Positions 1-6,656 of a DNA stretch of 9,537 bases are shown here, piece by piece. Source of the DNA: Candidatus Omnitrophota bacterium (GTDB lineage: Bacteria; Omnitrophota; Gorgyraeia; Zapsychrales; JANLHA01); contig JANLHA010000269.1 in assembly GCA_024653845.1 (NCBI GenBank), forward strand, positions 1 through 9,537. Reading direction: 5' to 3'. Within the stretch, counting starts at the first letter, position 1. The number at the start of each line of letters is the position of its first letter. A model generated the notes under the pieces. It was given only the letters and a program-made list of their open reading frames with translations, searched no databases and was not told the DNA's origin. The position numbers and the translations under genes were made by a program.

Positions 1-1707
1 AACCAGGTTTTCTTCAACGGTCAAGCTTCTCCAAATGTGACACCGATCGATCCATATGCCGTTTCGGCTGAAGTCCCGCCGTCTCAAAACGGTGATGGGT
101 CCGTCGACATTCGAGTCGTCACGCCGTGGAATGAGACGACAAAATCCGGAATTTTTGAATATTATTCCGCCAATCGTTTGCCGACGATTGAGAATGTTGG
201 GGATAAACAAGCCGCAGAGGAAAAGGCGTTGCAATTCACCCTCCGCGCTACGGATCCCGACGGTGATCCGCTCACATTGACGGCTCTGCTCGCTGATGGT
301 CAAGCACTCAATACAATCGGTGCGGCTTTCGTCGACAATCATGATGGAACGGGCGCCTTTTCATGGACGCCAGCCTTCGGCCAAGCCGGGCTCAATCCTG
401 TGGTTATTTTTCGAGCCACCGATCCCGATGGAGCCGAAGAGGGCGAAGTGATCACCATCACCGTCAATACCCGTGGTGTTGTTGCAACGTGGCGCGATCT
501 CGTCGGAGCTCAAGCCCAAGGCAATACGGTTACCAAAACCGCAGCCAACGGCTGGGGAAATTCCGGCGCGTTTTCCGTCGAGGGATTCTCGGGAAATGGC
601 GGAATCGAGTTCGTCGCTGCTGAAGCAAATACCATCCGTGTTGCAGGACTCTCGACACTCAATCGTAATGCTGATTATCGCACCATCGATTTTGGAATCG
701 CCCTTTGGAATGACGGGACATTCCGAGTTTACGAAGGAGGCGTTTTGCGCGGCAACTTCGGCAATTATGTCGTTGGAGACCGCTTTTTCGTAGAGCGCAG
801 TGGTAATCAAATTGCGTATAAGAAAAATAATCAGGTCTTCTTTCGCAGTGCGCGTCAAACAGCTGTTGATCTTTGGGCCGATGTGGCCATTTCAACCCAA
901 GGAGGAACGATCAGCAATGCCAAATGGGTTGGGGTGACAAAGAAAAGTCCAGCGTTGGTCGACGATCTAAGAGCTTTGCCCATCGACGCTGGCGGTGCAG
1001 TACAGCTCATTTGGCGAGAGTCGGCCAACAATCTTGCAGCGATCACTCACTATACAGTTTACTATGGAACTGTTGCCAGCGGTCAGTTTGGCAATAAGCT
1101 GTCTGATGATGCTGTCCCTGGCGCGATCATTCAGGGATTGCAAAATGGCCAGGCGTATCAGTTTAGAGTCACCGCAACGAATCAGAGAGGTGATTCATTC
1201 GTTTCAAATGTTGTACGCCGTACGCCCAATCGTGTCCTGCTTGTTAATGTTCAGTGGATTGACTTGGTTGGTGTAAATGTTGTTAACGGAAACACCATCG
1301 TTAAAACCAAGGTCAGTGGATGGGCCAATAGTGGTGCTGCATCTGTTCAGCACATTGCTGCTGACGGGGGAGTTGAATTCTTGGCCAGTAAAAATAATAC
1401 CACGAGAATCTGCGGCCTTTCCTCGCGTAATGCGGACGCCAATTATCTGACCGTGGATTATGGTATTATGTTGATGAACAACAGAGCGATCAAAATTTAT
1501 GAACGGGGAGTTGATAAAGGAACGTTCGGCCAATACGCTATTGGCGATGTGTTTGTCGTCGACCGTACGGCCGATACAATTGTTTATAAAAAGAATGGTC
1601 AGATCCTTTATCGTAGTGAACGTGCTAGTGCAGGAGAATTGCTGGTTGACGCTGCGATCAATACTCAAGGAGGAGAGGTTGCGAGAGTGAGACTTAGAGG
1701 TTTCTAA
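1..1707 (+). CDS. Modular secreted surface protein (TIG/Ig-like/FN3 with two lectin-like modules), 5' truncated
   Basis: The frame is open from base 1 with no stop upstream, so the gene begins outside the window; a GTG at 37 is in frame but is probably internal. Numbering from that GTG, the first ~45 residues resemble the end of an IPT/TIG domain (VDIRVVTP..SGIFEYY). Residues 47-143 are an Ig/cadherin-like domain with the hallmarks ATDPDGDPLTL, FSWTP and a closing ITITV. Residues 147-300 and 402-556 are two copies of one module sharing DLVG, GNT, KT..GW.NSGA, GLS, the FG.Y..GD segment, YKKN and the TQGG segment. Residues 304-397 form a fibronectin type III domain (YTVYYGT, GLQNGQAYQFRVTATNQRGDS). 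The YKKNGQ..YRS pattern recalls SPRY/concanavalin-like sandwiches, so glycan or surface binding is plausible but inferred. The protein ends in VRLRGF with no sorting signal. It is followed by a terminator. Confidence 0.85.
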   Translation, partial: NQVFFNGQASPNVTPIDPYAVSAEVPPSQNGDGSVDIRVVTPWNETTKSGIFEYYSANRLPTIENVGDKQAAEEKALQFTLRATDPDGDPLTLTALLADGQALNTIGAAFVDNHDGTGAFSWTPAFGQAGLNPVVIFRATDPDGAEEGEVITITVNTRGVVATWRDLVGAQAQGNTVTKTAANGWGNSGAFSVEGFSGNGGIEFVAAEANTIRVAGLSTLNRNADYRTIDFGIALWNDGTFRVYEGGVLRGNFGNYVVGDRFFVERSGNQIAYKKNNQVFFRSARQTAVDLWADVAISTQGGTISNAKWVGVTKKSPALVDDLRALPIDAGGAVQLIWRESANNLAAITHYTVYYGTVASGQFGNKLSDDAVPGAIIQGLQNGQAYQFRVTATNQRGDSFVSNVVRRTPNRVLLVNVQWIDLVGVNVVNGNTIVKTKVSGWANSGAASVQHIAADGGVEFLASKNNTTRICGLSSRNADANYLTVDYGIMLMNNRAIKIYERGVDKGTFGQYAIGDVFVVDRTADTIVYKKNGQILYRSERASAGELLVDAAINTQGGEVARVRLRGF

Positions 1708-1723
1708 AAGAAGACAATGAGTT

Positions 1724-1777
1724 AAAAAATTCCCCGCTCGTCGCTCTAAATTATGAGCCATGGGCGGGGATTTTTTA
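1724..1777. terminator. Bidirectional intrinsic terminator between convergent genes
   Basis: TCCCCGC (1731-1737) pairs with GCGGGGA (1764-1770). The stem is flanked by an A run on the left and a T run on the right, so each strand has a U tract after the hairpin. A small inner pairing, GCTC/GAGC (1743-1746 and 1755-1758), shortens the loop. It lies between the stop codon of the surface-protein gene (1707) and the stop codon of the leftward kinase gene (1778-1780). Confidence 0.8.
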
Positions 1778-3390
1778 TTAAATAGTTTCTCTAAAAGGAA
1801 GCATTATCTTAAATGTTGTTCCCTTCCCCATTTCGCTGCTTACGCGAATTTTTCCGCCATGGTCATCGATGATGCTTTGGGTCACACTCAACCCTAACCC
1901 GGTGCCTTTTTCTTTTTTGCTAAAAAATGGTTCAAAAATATGAGGGAGATCTTTTTTATCGATTCCTGAGCCCGTGTCAGAGATTTGAATCTCAATATAT
2001 TTTTCTATAAGGAAAATTTTAACCGCTAATATTCCACCATTTGTCATGGCTTGAATGGCGTTGACGCAAAGATTGAGGATCGCTTGGCGGATTTTAGACG
2101 GATCGGCATGAATCCATAGTGACTCTGCCCCCCCCAATTTTTATCGACCTTGATTTGATGCTTCAATAACTCGCTACTTAAGAATTCCAGCGTATCATCA
2201 ATCAATTGGTTAATTTGGTTAATATCGATATTTTTCATCTCAAGAGGAGATGGTTTAGAAAAGTTTAAAAGTTGATTGACCAGATTGTCAATGCGATCAA
2301 CTTCTGCTCCGACAATTTTAGAAAATTTTTCAAGAAACTCTTTGTTATCAAGTCGTTTGGGGAGTTGCTCGGTGAACGTTTTGATGGGTGTCAGAGGATT
2401 TTTGATTTCATGAGCCATGCCGCTGGCCAGAATAGCAATGGCTCTGAGTTTATCTGTCGAGGCCACTTCTCTTCGAAGCAGACGGTTTTCTTCGGCAATT
2501 TCAAATTGTGATCCTTTGAAAAAGATTTTATCAATGAACTTTTGGATTTTATTACGTAAAGGAAAGAATAGGAGCCCTAGAAGAAATGCGGTAAAAATGC
2601 TGGCCTTTGTCGATCGATAACCAAAGGTGCTTTGCATAAATTTTTCAACAATGATGACTGCTATCAAATACATGATCCAGAGTATCGCCAGTAAAATGGA
2701 ATAAATGATGCTGCCCTTAATGACAACCTGCAAGTCGAGAAGACGATGCTTAAAAATGGCGTATGTCATGATGAGAGCATAGCCGCAGATTGTGAAATGC
2801 CAGACGGGATAAAGGGGAATGCCGTATGGAGGAACAAGGGTTGTCAGTCCGCCAGCCCATCCGAGAGCCATGCCCCAGAATAGATAAGAAGCTTGGGCTT
2901 TTGGCAAGCCTTCGCTCAGCTTGATGTGATTAAATAAAATATAAAAAGTATAAAAGGCTATAGAGCAAAGGAGGGTAGCCCAGATATTAAATAGCCATAT
3001 GGCTTTGTGATAATAAAAGCTATCAAAAACATAAATGGTCGGATTTATAAACCAATCTGTAAAATAAATTAACGGAAGAAAAATAAGGCCTTGAAGATAG
3101 GTAAAGGCGAGTACTTTTTTATCTTTCACATTGCAGAAAGAGCAAATGAGATGATAGAAGACAATGGCTACAAAGGTGCCGGGAAGGTAGGTGAGTTTCC
3201 AATTGAAAATGGCTTCTTCAGGTGTTTTCGATATTCCCGCGAGAAATGTTCCAAATCCCCAAAGGGCAACAACGATGTTGAATGCTGACCAAATGCGTTG
3301 AGTGGGATTGCGGGCAAACCAAATGACGATGATGGCAAGGACAAAACAGAAAATGGATAAAGATAATCCAGCTAGGGCAAAGAGGTTCAT
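1778..3390 (-). CDS. Membrane sensor histidine kinase, reading frame interrupted at a poly-G tract
   Basis: Starts at ATG 3390. The first frame runs 448 codons to 2044 and carries about eight or nine hydrophobic segments (residues ~5-280), similar to histidine-kinase 7TM-type sensors. A coiled linker follows, then a HisKA domain with the H box GMAHEIKNPL (His327). After Trp419 the frame enters eight G (coding strand; 2135-2128) and drifts into a 29-residue nonsense tail. The ATPase domain continues in the next frame to 1778. It has an N box (NLCVNAIQAM), G1 (DTGSGI), F box (IFEPFF) and G2 (GTGLGL), all intact. Nine G would join the halves into a 537-residue kinase. The break may be a sequencing error, a phase-variable switch, ribosomal slippage or a true mutation. 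The gene is last in an operon, 13 bases after the receiver gene, with no strong Shine-Dalgarno sequence visible. Confidence 0.85.
2128..2135. repeat. Eight-base C/G homopolymer at the kinase frame break
   Basis: An uninterrupted run of eight C on the plus strand (G on the coding strand) lies exactly where the two kinase frames meet. On the coding strand the codons read AAT TGG GGG GGG CAG. One more G, or two fewer, restores the frame into the ATPase domain (GCA GAG TCA). Confidence 0.95.
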
Positions 3391-3403
3391 GGTGTGCTGT
3401 ATT

Positions 3404-3766
3404 TTATTTCATAAACTTTCTCGCCGCTTCGAGAATGTCTTCAGATTTAAAGGGTTTGGTGATGTATCCTGAGGCTCCCCGGTCGGTGGCTTCAGTCGCG
3501 GTTCCTACAGCTTTATATCCTGTCACCATGATCACGGGAACTTCGCTGCGGTGTTTTTTGATTTGAGTCAAGACATCGAGTCCATTGACTTTTGGCATTT
3601 TGATGTCAAGAAGTACAAGCCCAATGTTTTTGCTAGAATTCATAAGACAATCTAGGCATTGCTGGCTATCTTCCACCGCAATCAATGAGAATTCATCACC
3701 TAAAATCAGTTTGAGGGATTCGCGGATTCCAACTTCATCATCACAAATGAGAATTTTTTTGCTCAC
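3404..3766 (-). CDS. Receiver-only response regulator (CheY-like)
   Basis: A 120-residue stand-alone REC domain. The acidic pair Asp9-Asp10 (ILICDDE), the phospho-acceptor Asp54 (LVLLDIKMP), Thr82 (IMVTGY) and Lys104-Pro105 (YITKPF) are all present, so it should accept phosphate and bind Mg2+. It has no DNA-binding or enzymatic output domain. The start is GTG at 3766, preceded by AAGGAGG (3777-3771), which overlaps the stop codon of the upstream XRE-cupin gene and suggests translational coupling. The kinase gene begins 13 bases downstream on the same strand, so it is very likely the cognate kinase. The protein must signal by protein-protein contact or act as a phosphate relay; the XRE-cupin protein is a possible partner (inference). 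Confidence 0.93.
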   Translation of the reverse strand: MSKKILICDDEVGIRESLKLILGDEFSLIAVEDSQQCLDCLMNSSKNIGLVLLDIKMPKVNGLDVLTQIKKHRSEVPVIMVTGYKAVGTATEATDRGASGYITKPFKSEDILEAARKFMK

Positions 3767-3775
3767 ATTTCCTCC

Positions 3776-4330
3776 TTATAAAGCCACTGGAGTGTTCACC
3801 AAGATGGCTTTAGCTGTTCCTTTGCCGGTATTTTTAAAATGATGTCTAAGGGATGCATCAAAATAGAGCGTTTGATGCCGTTTGAGACGATGCGTTTTTT
3901 CTCCGATGAAAGCCGTGATTTCGCCCTCAAGGATAAACATGAATTTTTCTGCGCCCACAGCATTTTCTTCAGGTGTGGTGATGCCATGTTCATCAATCCT
4001 TAGGATGATAGGTAGCATTTTTTTATTGGTCACGCGATTGGCCAAAATTTCGTAATAGGCTTTATCGTTGTAAGTGAAGGACTCGTTATCGGTGTCTTGA
4101 ATGGCGTTCCCTAATGGGGAAGAGGAGGTGTGGCTAAGATTTTTATAAAGCTCCGTGACATCGATGCCAAAAACCTTGGCAATGTTTAGGTGAGATTCCA
4201 GCGTGCCTGTCATTTTCAAATTTTCAATGCGGCTCAACGTTGCAATTTGAATTCCGCTTTTCTGAGCCAATTCGGACAAGGTCAGTTGGTGTTTTTTTCG
4301 CAATTCTCGAATTCGTTTTCCGATAAGCAT
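3776..4330 (-). CDS. XRE-family transcriptional regulator with C-terminal cupin domain
   Basis: 184 residues from ATG 4330. Residues 4-62 form an HTH_3 domain (IGKRIRELRKKHQLTLSELAQKSG, then recognition-helix region IQIATLSRIEN). Residues ~105-183 form a cupin_2 barrel with AEKFMFILEGEITAFIG and LYFDASLRHHFKNTG. Proteins of this build normally repress or activate nearby genes in response to a small ligand held in the cupin; the ligand here cannot be read. A GTG at 4381 is in frame and would add 17 residues, but it lies inside the predicted promoter and the HTH domain starts right after Met4330, so the shorter form is preferred. No good Shine-Dalgarno precedes 4330. It is first in the operon with the receiver and kinase genes and is divergent from the 4556 gene. 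Confidence 0.88.
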   Translation of the reverse strand: MLIGKRIRELRKKHQLTLSELAQKSGIQIATLSRIENLKMTGTLESHLNIAKVFGIDVTELYKNLSHTSSSPLGNAIQDTDNESFTYNDKAYYEILANRVTNKKMLPIILRIDEHGITTPEENAVGAEKFMFILEGEITAFIGEKTHRLKRHQTLYFDASLRHHFKNTGKGTAKAILVNTPVAL

Positions 4331-4371
4331 AGGGGTAAGGATCAAATAGTAATGGTTAATTCTATAAAGTA

Positions 4372-4400
4372 AATTTATCACCTCATTGATCTTTAGTCAA
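4372..4400 (-). promoter_or_regulatory. Predicted sigma70-type promoter for the XRE-receiver-kinase operon
   Basis: Reading leftward, the -35 box is TTGACT (4400-4395, 5 of 6 consensus). After a 17-base spacer comes the -10 box TAAATT (4377-4372, 4 of 6). Transcription would start near 4365, about 35 bases before ATG 4330. The surrounding AT richness makes chance -10 matches common. Confidence 0.5.
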
Positions 4401-4457
4401 ATTAATTTTTATTCATCGAAACAATTTTTAAATTAAACGCCACATTAAACTCATAAA

Positions 4458-4486
4458 ATATTGTTATTTAATGATTTAAACAATAT
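4458..4486. promoter_or_regulatory. Inverted repeat (8-bp arms) in the divergent control region, possible operator
   Basis: ATATTGTT (4458-4465) and AACAATAT (4479-4486) are perfect inverted repeats 13 bases apart. The element ends exactly where the larger palindrome at 4487 begins. An 8-bp repeat in very AT-rich DNA can arise by chance, so its interest rests on its position between the two promoters. Confidence 0.4.
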
Positions 4487-4517
4487 CAATTATTTTGATA
4501 AAAAATCAAAATAATTG
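4487..4517. promoter_or_regulatory. Perfect 13-bp inverted repeat abutting the rightward -35 box, probable operator
   Basis: CAATTATTTTGAT (4487-4499) and ATCAAAATAATTG (4505-4517) are exact reverse complements separated by AAAAA. The right arm ends at 4517 and the TTGACA box starts at 4518. This is the geometry of a binding site for a dimeric regulator that could block or recruit RNA polymerase. The nearest candidate binder is the XRE-cupin protein encoded divergently (inference). It is not a terminator: it is AT-only in its core and lies upstream of a promoter. Confidence 0.7.
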
Positions 4518-4546
4518 TTGACAAAAAATCAAAAACATCATAAACT
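4518..4546 (+). promoter_or_regulatory. Predicted sigma70-type promoter for the small protein and exported propeller genes
   Basis: A perfect -35 box TTGACA (4518-4523), a 17-base spacer and the -10 box TAAACT (4541-4546, 4 of 6). Predicted transcription start is around 4553, only about three bases before the ATG at 4556. Confidence 0.65.
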
Positions 4547-4555
4547 AAGTTCGTC

Positions 4556-4879
4556 ATGAAAAAGAAGTCCAAACCAAAGGAGCAAAAATTGGATTGTCAA
4601 AAATCGATCCCCAATGCAAAGCATCCCCAAAAAAATTCTTCGTTACCGTTCTTAACACCGGAAAACACCATTGCCATGTACACGATCCTCGCCATTTTGG
4701 TCCGTATGAAAAAGCAGTTAGGAATTGAGGCGATGATGGAGTACATGAACAGCTACTTGGGAACGATCGAAGAATACAACCCCCGGCTTAAAGAGGCCAT
4801 CCAAGAGGCCTTATCGTTAATCAACATTGAGAAAATGTATTGTGATGCGATTCCGGGAAAGAAAGATAAAACGGGTTAG
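4556..4879 (+). CDS. Small helical protein of unknown function
   Basis: 107 residues from ATG 4556, or 96 from a TTG at 4589. I do not recognise the family. The N-terminal third is lysine-rich and probably disordered (KKKSKPKEQK). Residues ~33-98 look like a compact helical bundle: LTPENTIAMYTILAILVRMK, then EAMMEYMNSYL, then LKEAIQEALSLINIEKMY. There is no signal peptide; the moderately hydrophobic helix contains charged residues and is not a convincing membrane span. The gene sits directly behind the strong TTGACA promoter and its 3' end overlaps the start of the exported propeller gene by 35 bases, so the two are probably translated together. Start choice is uncertain: the ATG would be nearly leaderless, while the TTG has a well-placed Shine-Dalgarno sequence. 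Confidence 0.7.
   Translation: MKKKSKPKEQKLDCQKSIPNAKHPQKNSSLPFLTPENTIAMYTILAILVRMKKQLGIEAMMEYMNSYLGTIEEYNPRLKEAIQEALSLINIEKMYCDAIPGKKDKTG
4576..4582 (+). promoter_or_regulatory. Shine-Dalgarno sequence favouring the TTG 4589 start
   Basis: AAAGGAG ends six bases before TTG 4589, which is in frame (codon 12) with ATG 4556. No comparable site precedes ATG 4556, where the predicted transcript has almost no leader. If this site is used, the protein loses its first 11 residues. Confidence 0.45.
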
Positions 4880-6512
4880 GGTCATAGCTACTCTATTATG
4901 TAGCCTGCTGGCAGGACTGGATCTTGTCAGTACCCATGCTTCTTCAACAGAATGGACTGAGCGTTCTTTTGGGATTACCGAACCTCAGATCAATTGCATC
5001 GCAGTTCATCCCAACTCTCCTCAGATGATTTTCGTCGGCACTCCGCAGGCACTTTATCGATCTAACAATCAAGGCGAATCCTTCCAGCTTTTCTTTAAAA
5101 CGCAAAGCAGTCATCCCACGATCAATGCCATTGTTTTTGATGAGGCTCAACCGTCGACCATCATGGTTGCAACGGATTCAGGAGTCTTTATCAGCGAAGA
5201 CAAGGGGCAGACATGGCAATCCATTTATCAGCCCAAGGATGCTAATTCTCGTCGCTGTCTTGCGGTAATCAAAATTGATAAGGACTTCTATATTGCAACG
5301 GCGGTGGGATTATTTTATCGCCGCGGCAAAAGTTCAACGTGGCATAAAGCCAGTGGAATTTTGGGCCAGCAGAGTATAAATCATTTGGTCAAAGACTCGA
5401 CTTACCTCTATATAAGTACAACCAACGAATTGTATCGTTGGAAAATTGAAAGTTCCATTAAAGGAAAGAAAAACAAAGAAACATTTTCTGTTGAGGAGAT
5501 TTTTCATCTCGGTGGACGAGGGGAGTCGGTTGCTATTGAAGAAAATACAAGAGAAGCAAATGAGGCCATGGAAGCGACCGACCAAATCAAGGATTTAGCT
5601 TTGGGGTATGGAGGAAATGGCGCCCAGATGCCGAATGCAATTTATTTAGCTACAGATAAAGGAATTATTTATAGCCAGGACCACGGAAAAACTTGGCAGA
5701 GTATGCCTTCCGACGGGTTACCGAATGAACATGTGACGAGTTTGACAGTTCTCCCGAATCAGGAAATTTTCGTGGCAACGCAGAAGGGTGTTTATTTGTT
5801 CAAAGAGAATCATTGGGAATCTATTTATCAAGGAATCCCTACGTTGAAGATTTTTGATGTGACGCATGATGGGCGCAGTTATGTTTATGCCGGCACGGAC
5901 CACGGAGTTTTTGCTTTAAAGCGAGAAAGCGCAAGTCTTCAAGAGAGTGAACAGAAGAATGAAGCACTCAACACGGCCGCAGCTATAGACTCTCAGCCGG
6001 ATCCTACGATTCGAGAGGTCCAACAGTGGGCCATTGATTATGCTGAGGTGCATCCGAACAAAATCAGGGAATGGCGTAGGGCCGCTAAACTCAAGGCGAT
6101 TCTTCCGACGGTGTCCGCCGGTTATGATCGAAATGGAACAGAGCTTTATCATTGGGATTCTGGAGCTAATCCTGACGAATTGCTCAAGGGAAAGACGTAT
6201 AGCGACTGGGATATTTCGGTCTCTTGGGATTTGGGAGAATTGATTTGGAATAATGATCAGACGAGCATCGATACACGATCAAAGCTGATGGTGGAGTTGC
6301 GGGAAGATGTTTTGGATCAGGTCACAAGGCTGTATTTCGAACGTCGACGGATTCAGATGGATTTAGCCATGCCTGATGAGATGGATACTAAAAAGTTGGC
6401 AGAAAAGAAAATGCGTTTGGAAGAATTGAGCGCTCATCTGGATGCTTTAACCGGCGGAGAATTTAGTTGCAGAATAGAGGAGAGGGCTCAAGTGTTGAGT
6501 CAGAACCACTGA
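4845..6512 (+). CDS. Exported protein with BNR/YCF48-type repeats and a conserved C-terminal domain
   Basis: 555 residues from ATG 4845 (a TTG at 4827 would add six). A basic N-terminus and the hydrophobic stretch VIATLLCSLLAGLDLVST followed by HASS look like a signal peptide. Residues ~35-360 hold propeller-type repeats with Asp-box-like turns: YRSNNQGESF (71-80), SEDKGQTW (117-124), a degenerate YRRGKSSTW (158-166) and SQDHGKTW (277-284). Each follows a short V/L-x-A/G-T-x-x-G strand, as in YCF48/sortilin-like propellers. Residues ~386-541 are a separate domain: REVQQWAIDYAEVHP, an RRAAKLKAILP segment, SVSWDLGELIWNNDQTSID, VTRLYFERRR and LDALTGGEF. Its 'WDLG.L.W' strand and YFERRR helix suggest an envelope-associated unit, perhaps outer-membrane linked. 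Sialidase activity is unlikely: no catalytic set is visible. Probably co-transcribed with the small gene upstream. Confidence 0.8.
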   Translation: MRFRERKIKRVRVIATLLCSLLAGLDLVSTHASSTEWTERSFGITEPQINCIAVHPNSPQMIFVGTPQALYRSNNQGESFQLFFKTQSSHPTINAIVFDEAQPSTIMVATDSGVFISEDKGQTWQSIYQPKDANSRRCLAVIKIDKDFYIATAVGLFYRRGKSSTWHKASGILGQQSINHLVKDSTYLYISTTNELYRWKIESSIKGKKNKETFSVEEIFHLGGRGESVAIEENTREANEAMEATDQIKDLALGYGGNGAQMPNAIYLATDKGIIYSQDHGKTWQSMPSDGLPNEHVTSLTVLPNQEIFVATQKGVYLFKENHWESIYQGIPTLKIFDVTHDGRSYVYAGTDHGVFALKRESASLQESEQKNEALNTAAAIDSQPDPTIREVQQWAIDYAEVHPNKIREWRRAAKLKAILPTVSAGYDRNGTELYHWDSGANPDELLKGKTYSDWDISVSWDLGELIWNNDQTSIDTRSKLMVELREDVLDQVTRLYFERRRIQMDLAMPDEMDTKKLAEKKMRLEELSAHLDALTGGEFSCRIEERAQVLSQNH

Positions 6513-6521
6513 TGTAGGTAA

Positions 6522-6618
6522 AAGGGCGTTTGGATGACAAAAAACTGTCTTCCGGTTTAAGGGGGTAAATCGGGGGAAAAGACAGTTAAGGGGAAATAGG
6601 GGATCACCAAGCGCCCTT
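6522..6618. repeat. Nested imperfect palindrome (REP/MITE-like) before the RAYT-like gene
   Basis: The outer arms AAGGGCGTTTGG (6522-6533) and CCAAGCGCCCTT (6607-6618) pair over 12 positions with one G-T. The inner arms AACTGTCTT (6543-6551) and AAGACAGTT (6579-6587) pair perfectly. Inside these, CCGGTTTA (6552-6559) pairs with TAAATCGG (6566-6573) with one G-T around a six-base loop. The right half is rich in GGGG runs. There is no U tract after the stem, so it is not a standard terminator. Its position 39 bases before a RAYT-like gene is what would be expected of a REP-type element; only one copy is in the window. Confidence 0.65.
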
Positions 6619-6656
6619 GATTATTAATTCCCTGATGCGAGGGAGTGCTGTTATAG

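Noticed and set aside
361..858. 165-codon open frame on the minus strand inside the surface-protein gene
   Set aside because: It lies antisense to a clearly patterned Ig-like/lectin-like coding region, has no recognisable domain and no ribosome site; it is a shadow frame. The same applies to 1204-1761 (-).
4331..4381. Longer XRE-cupin start at GTG 4381
   Set aside because: It would overlap the predicted -10 box (4372-4377), its added residues are not HTH-like, and the purine-rich AGG lies directly on the start codon, leaving no spacer.
4845..4950. Lipoprotein signal (Cys in ATLLCSLL) in the propeller protein
   Set aside because: The residue before Cys is Leu, not Gly/Ala/Ser as a lipobox needs, and an ordinary cleavage region (STHASS) follows.
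4845..6512. Sialidase function for the Asp-box protein
   Set aside because: Asp boxes occur in many propellers; no arginine triad, Tyr/Glu pair or RIP motif of sialidases was found.
6543..6587. Hairpin after the propeller gene as an intrinsic terminator
   Set aside because: The stem is followed by AAGGGG rather than a T run on either strand, and it is nested within a larger palindrome, so a REP/MITE-like element fits better.
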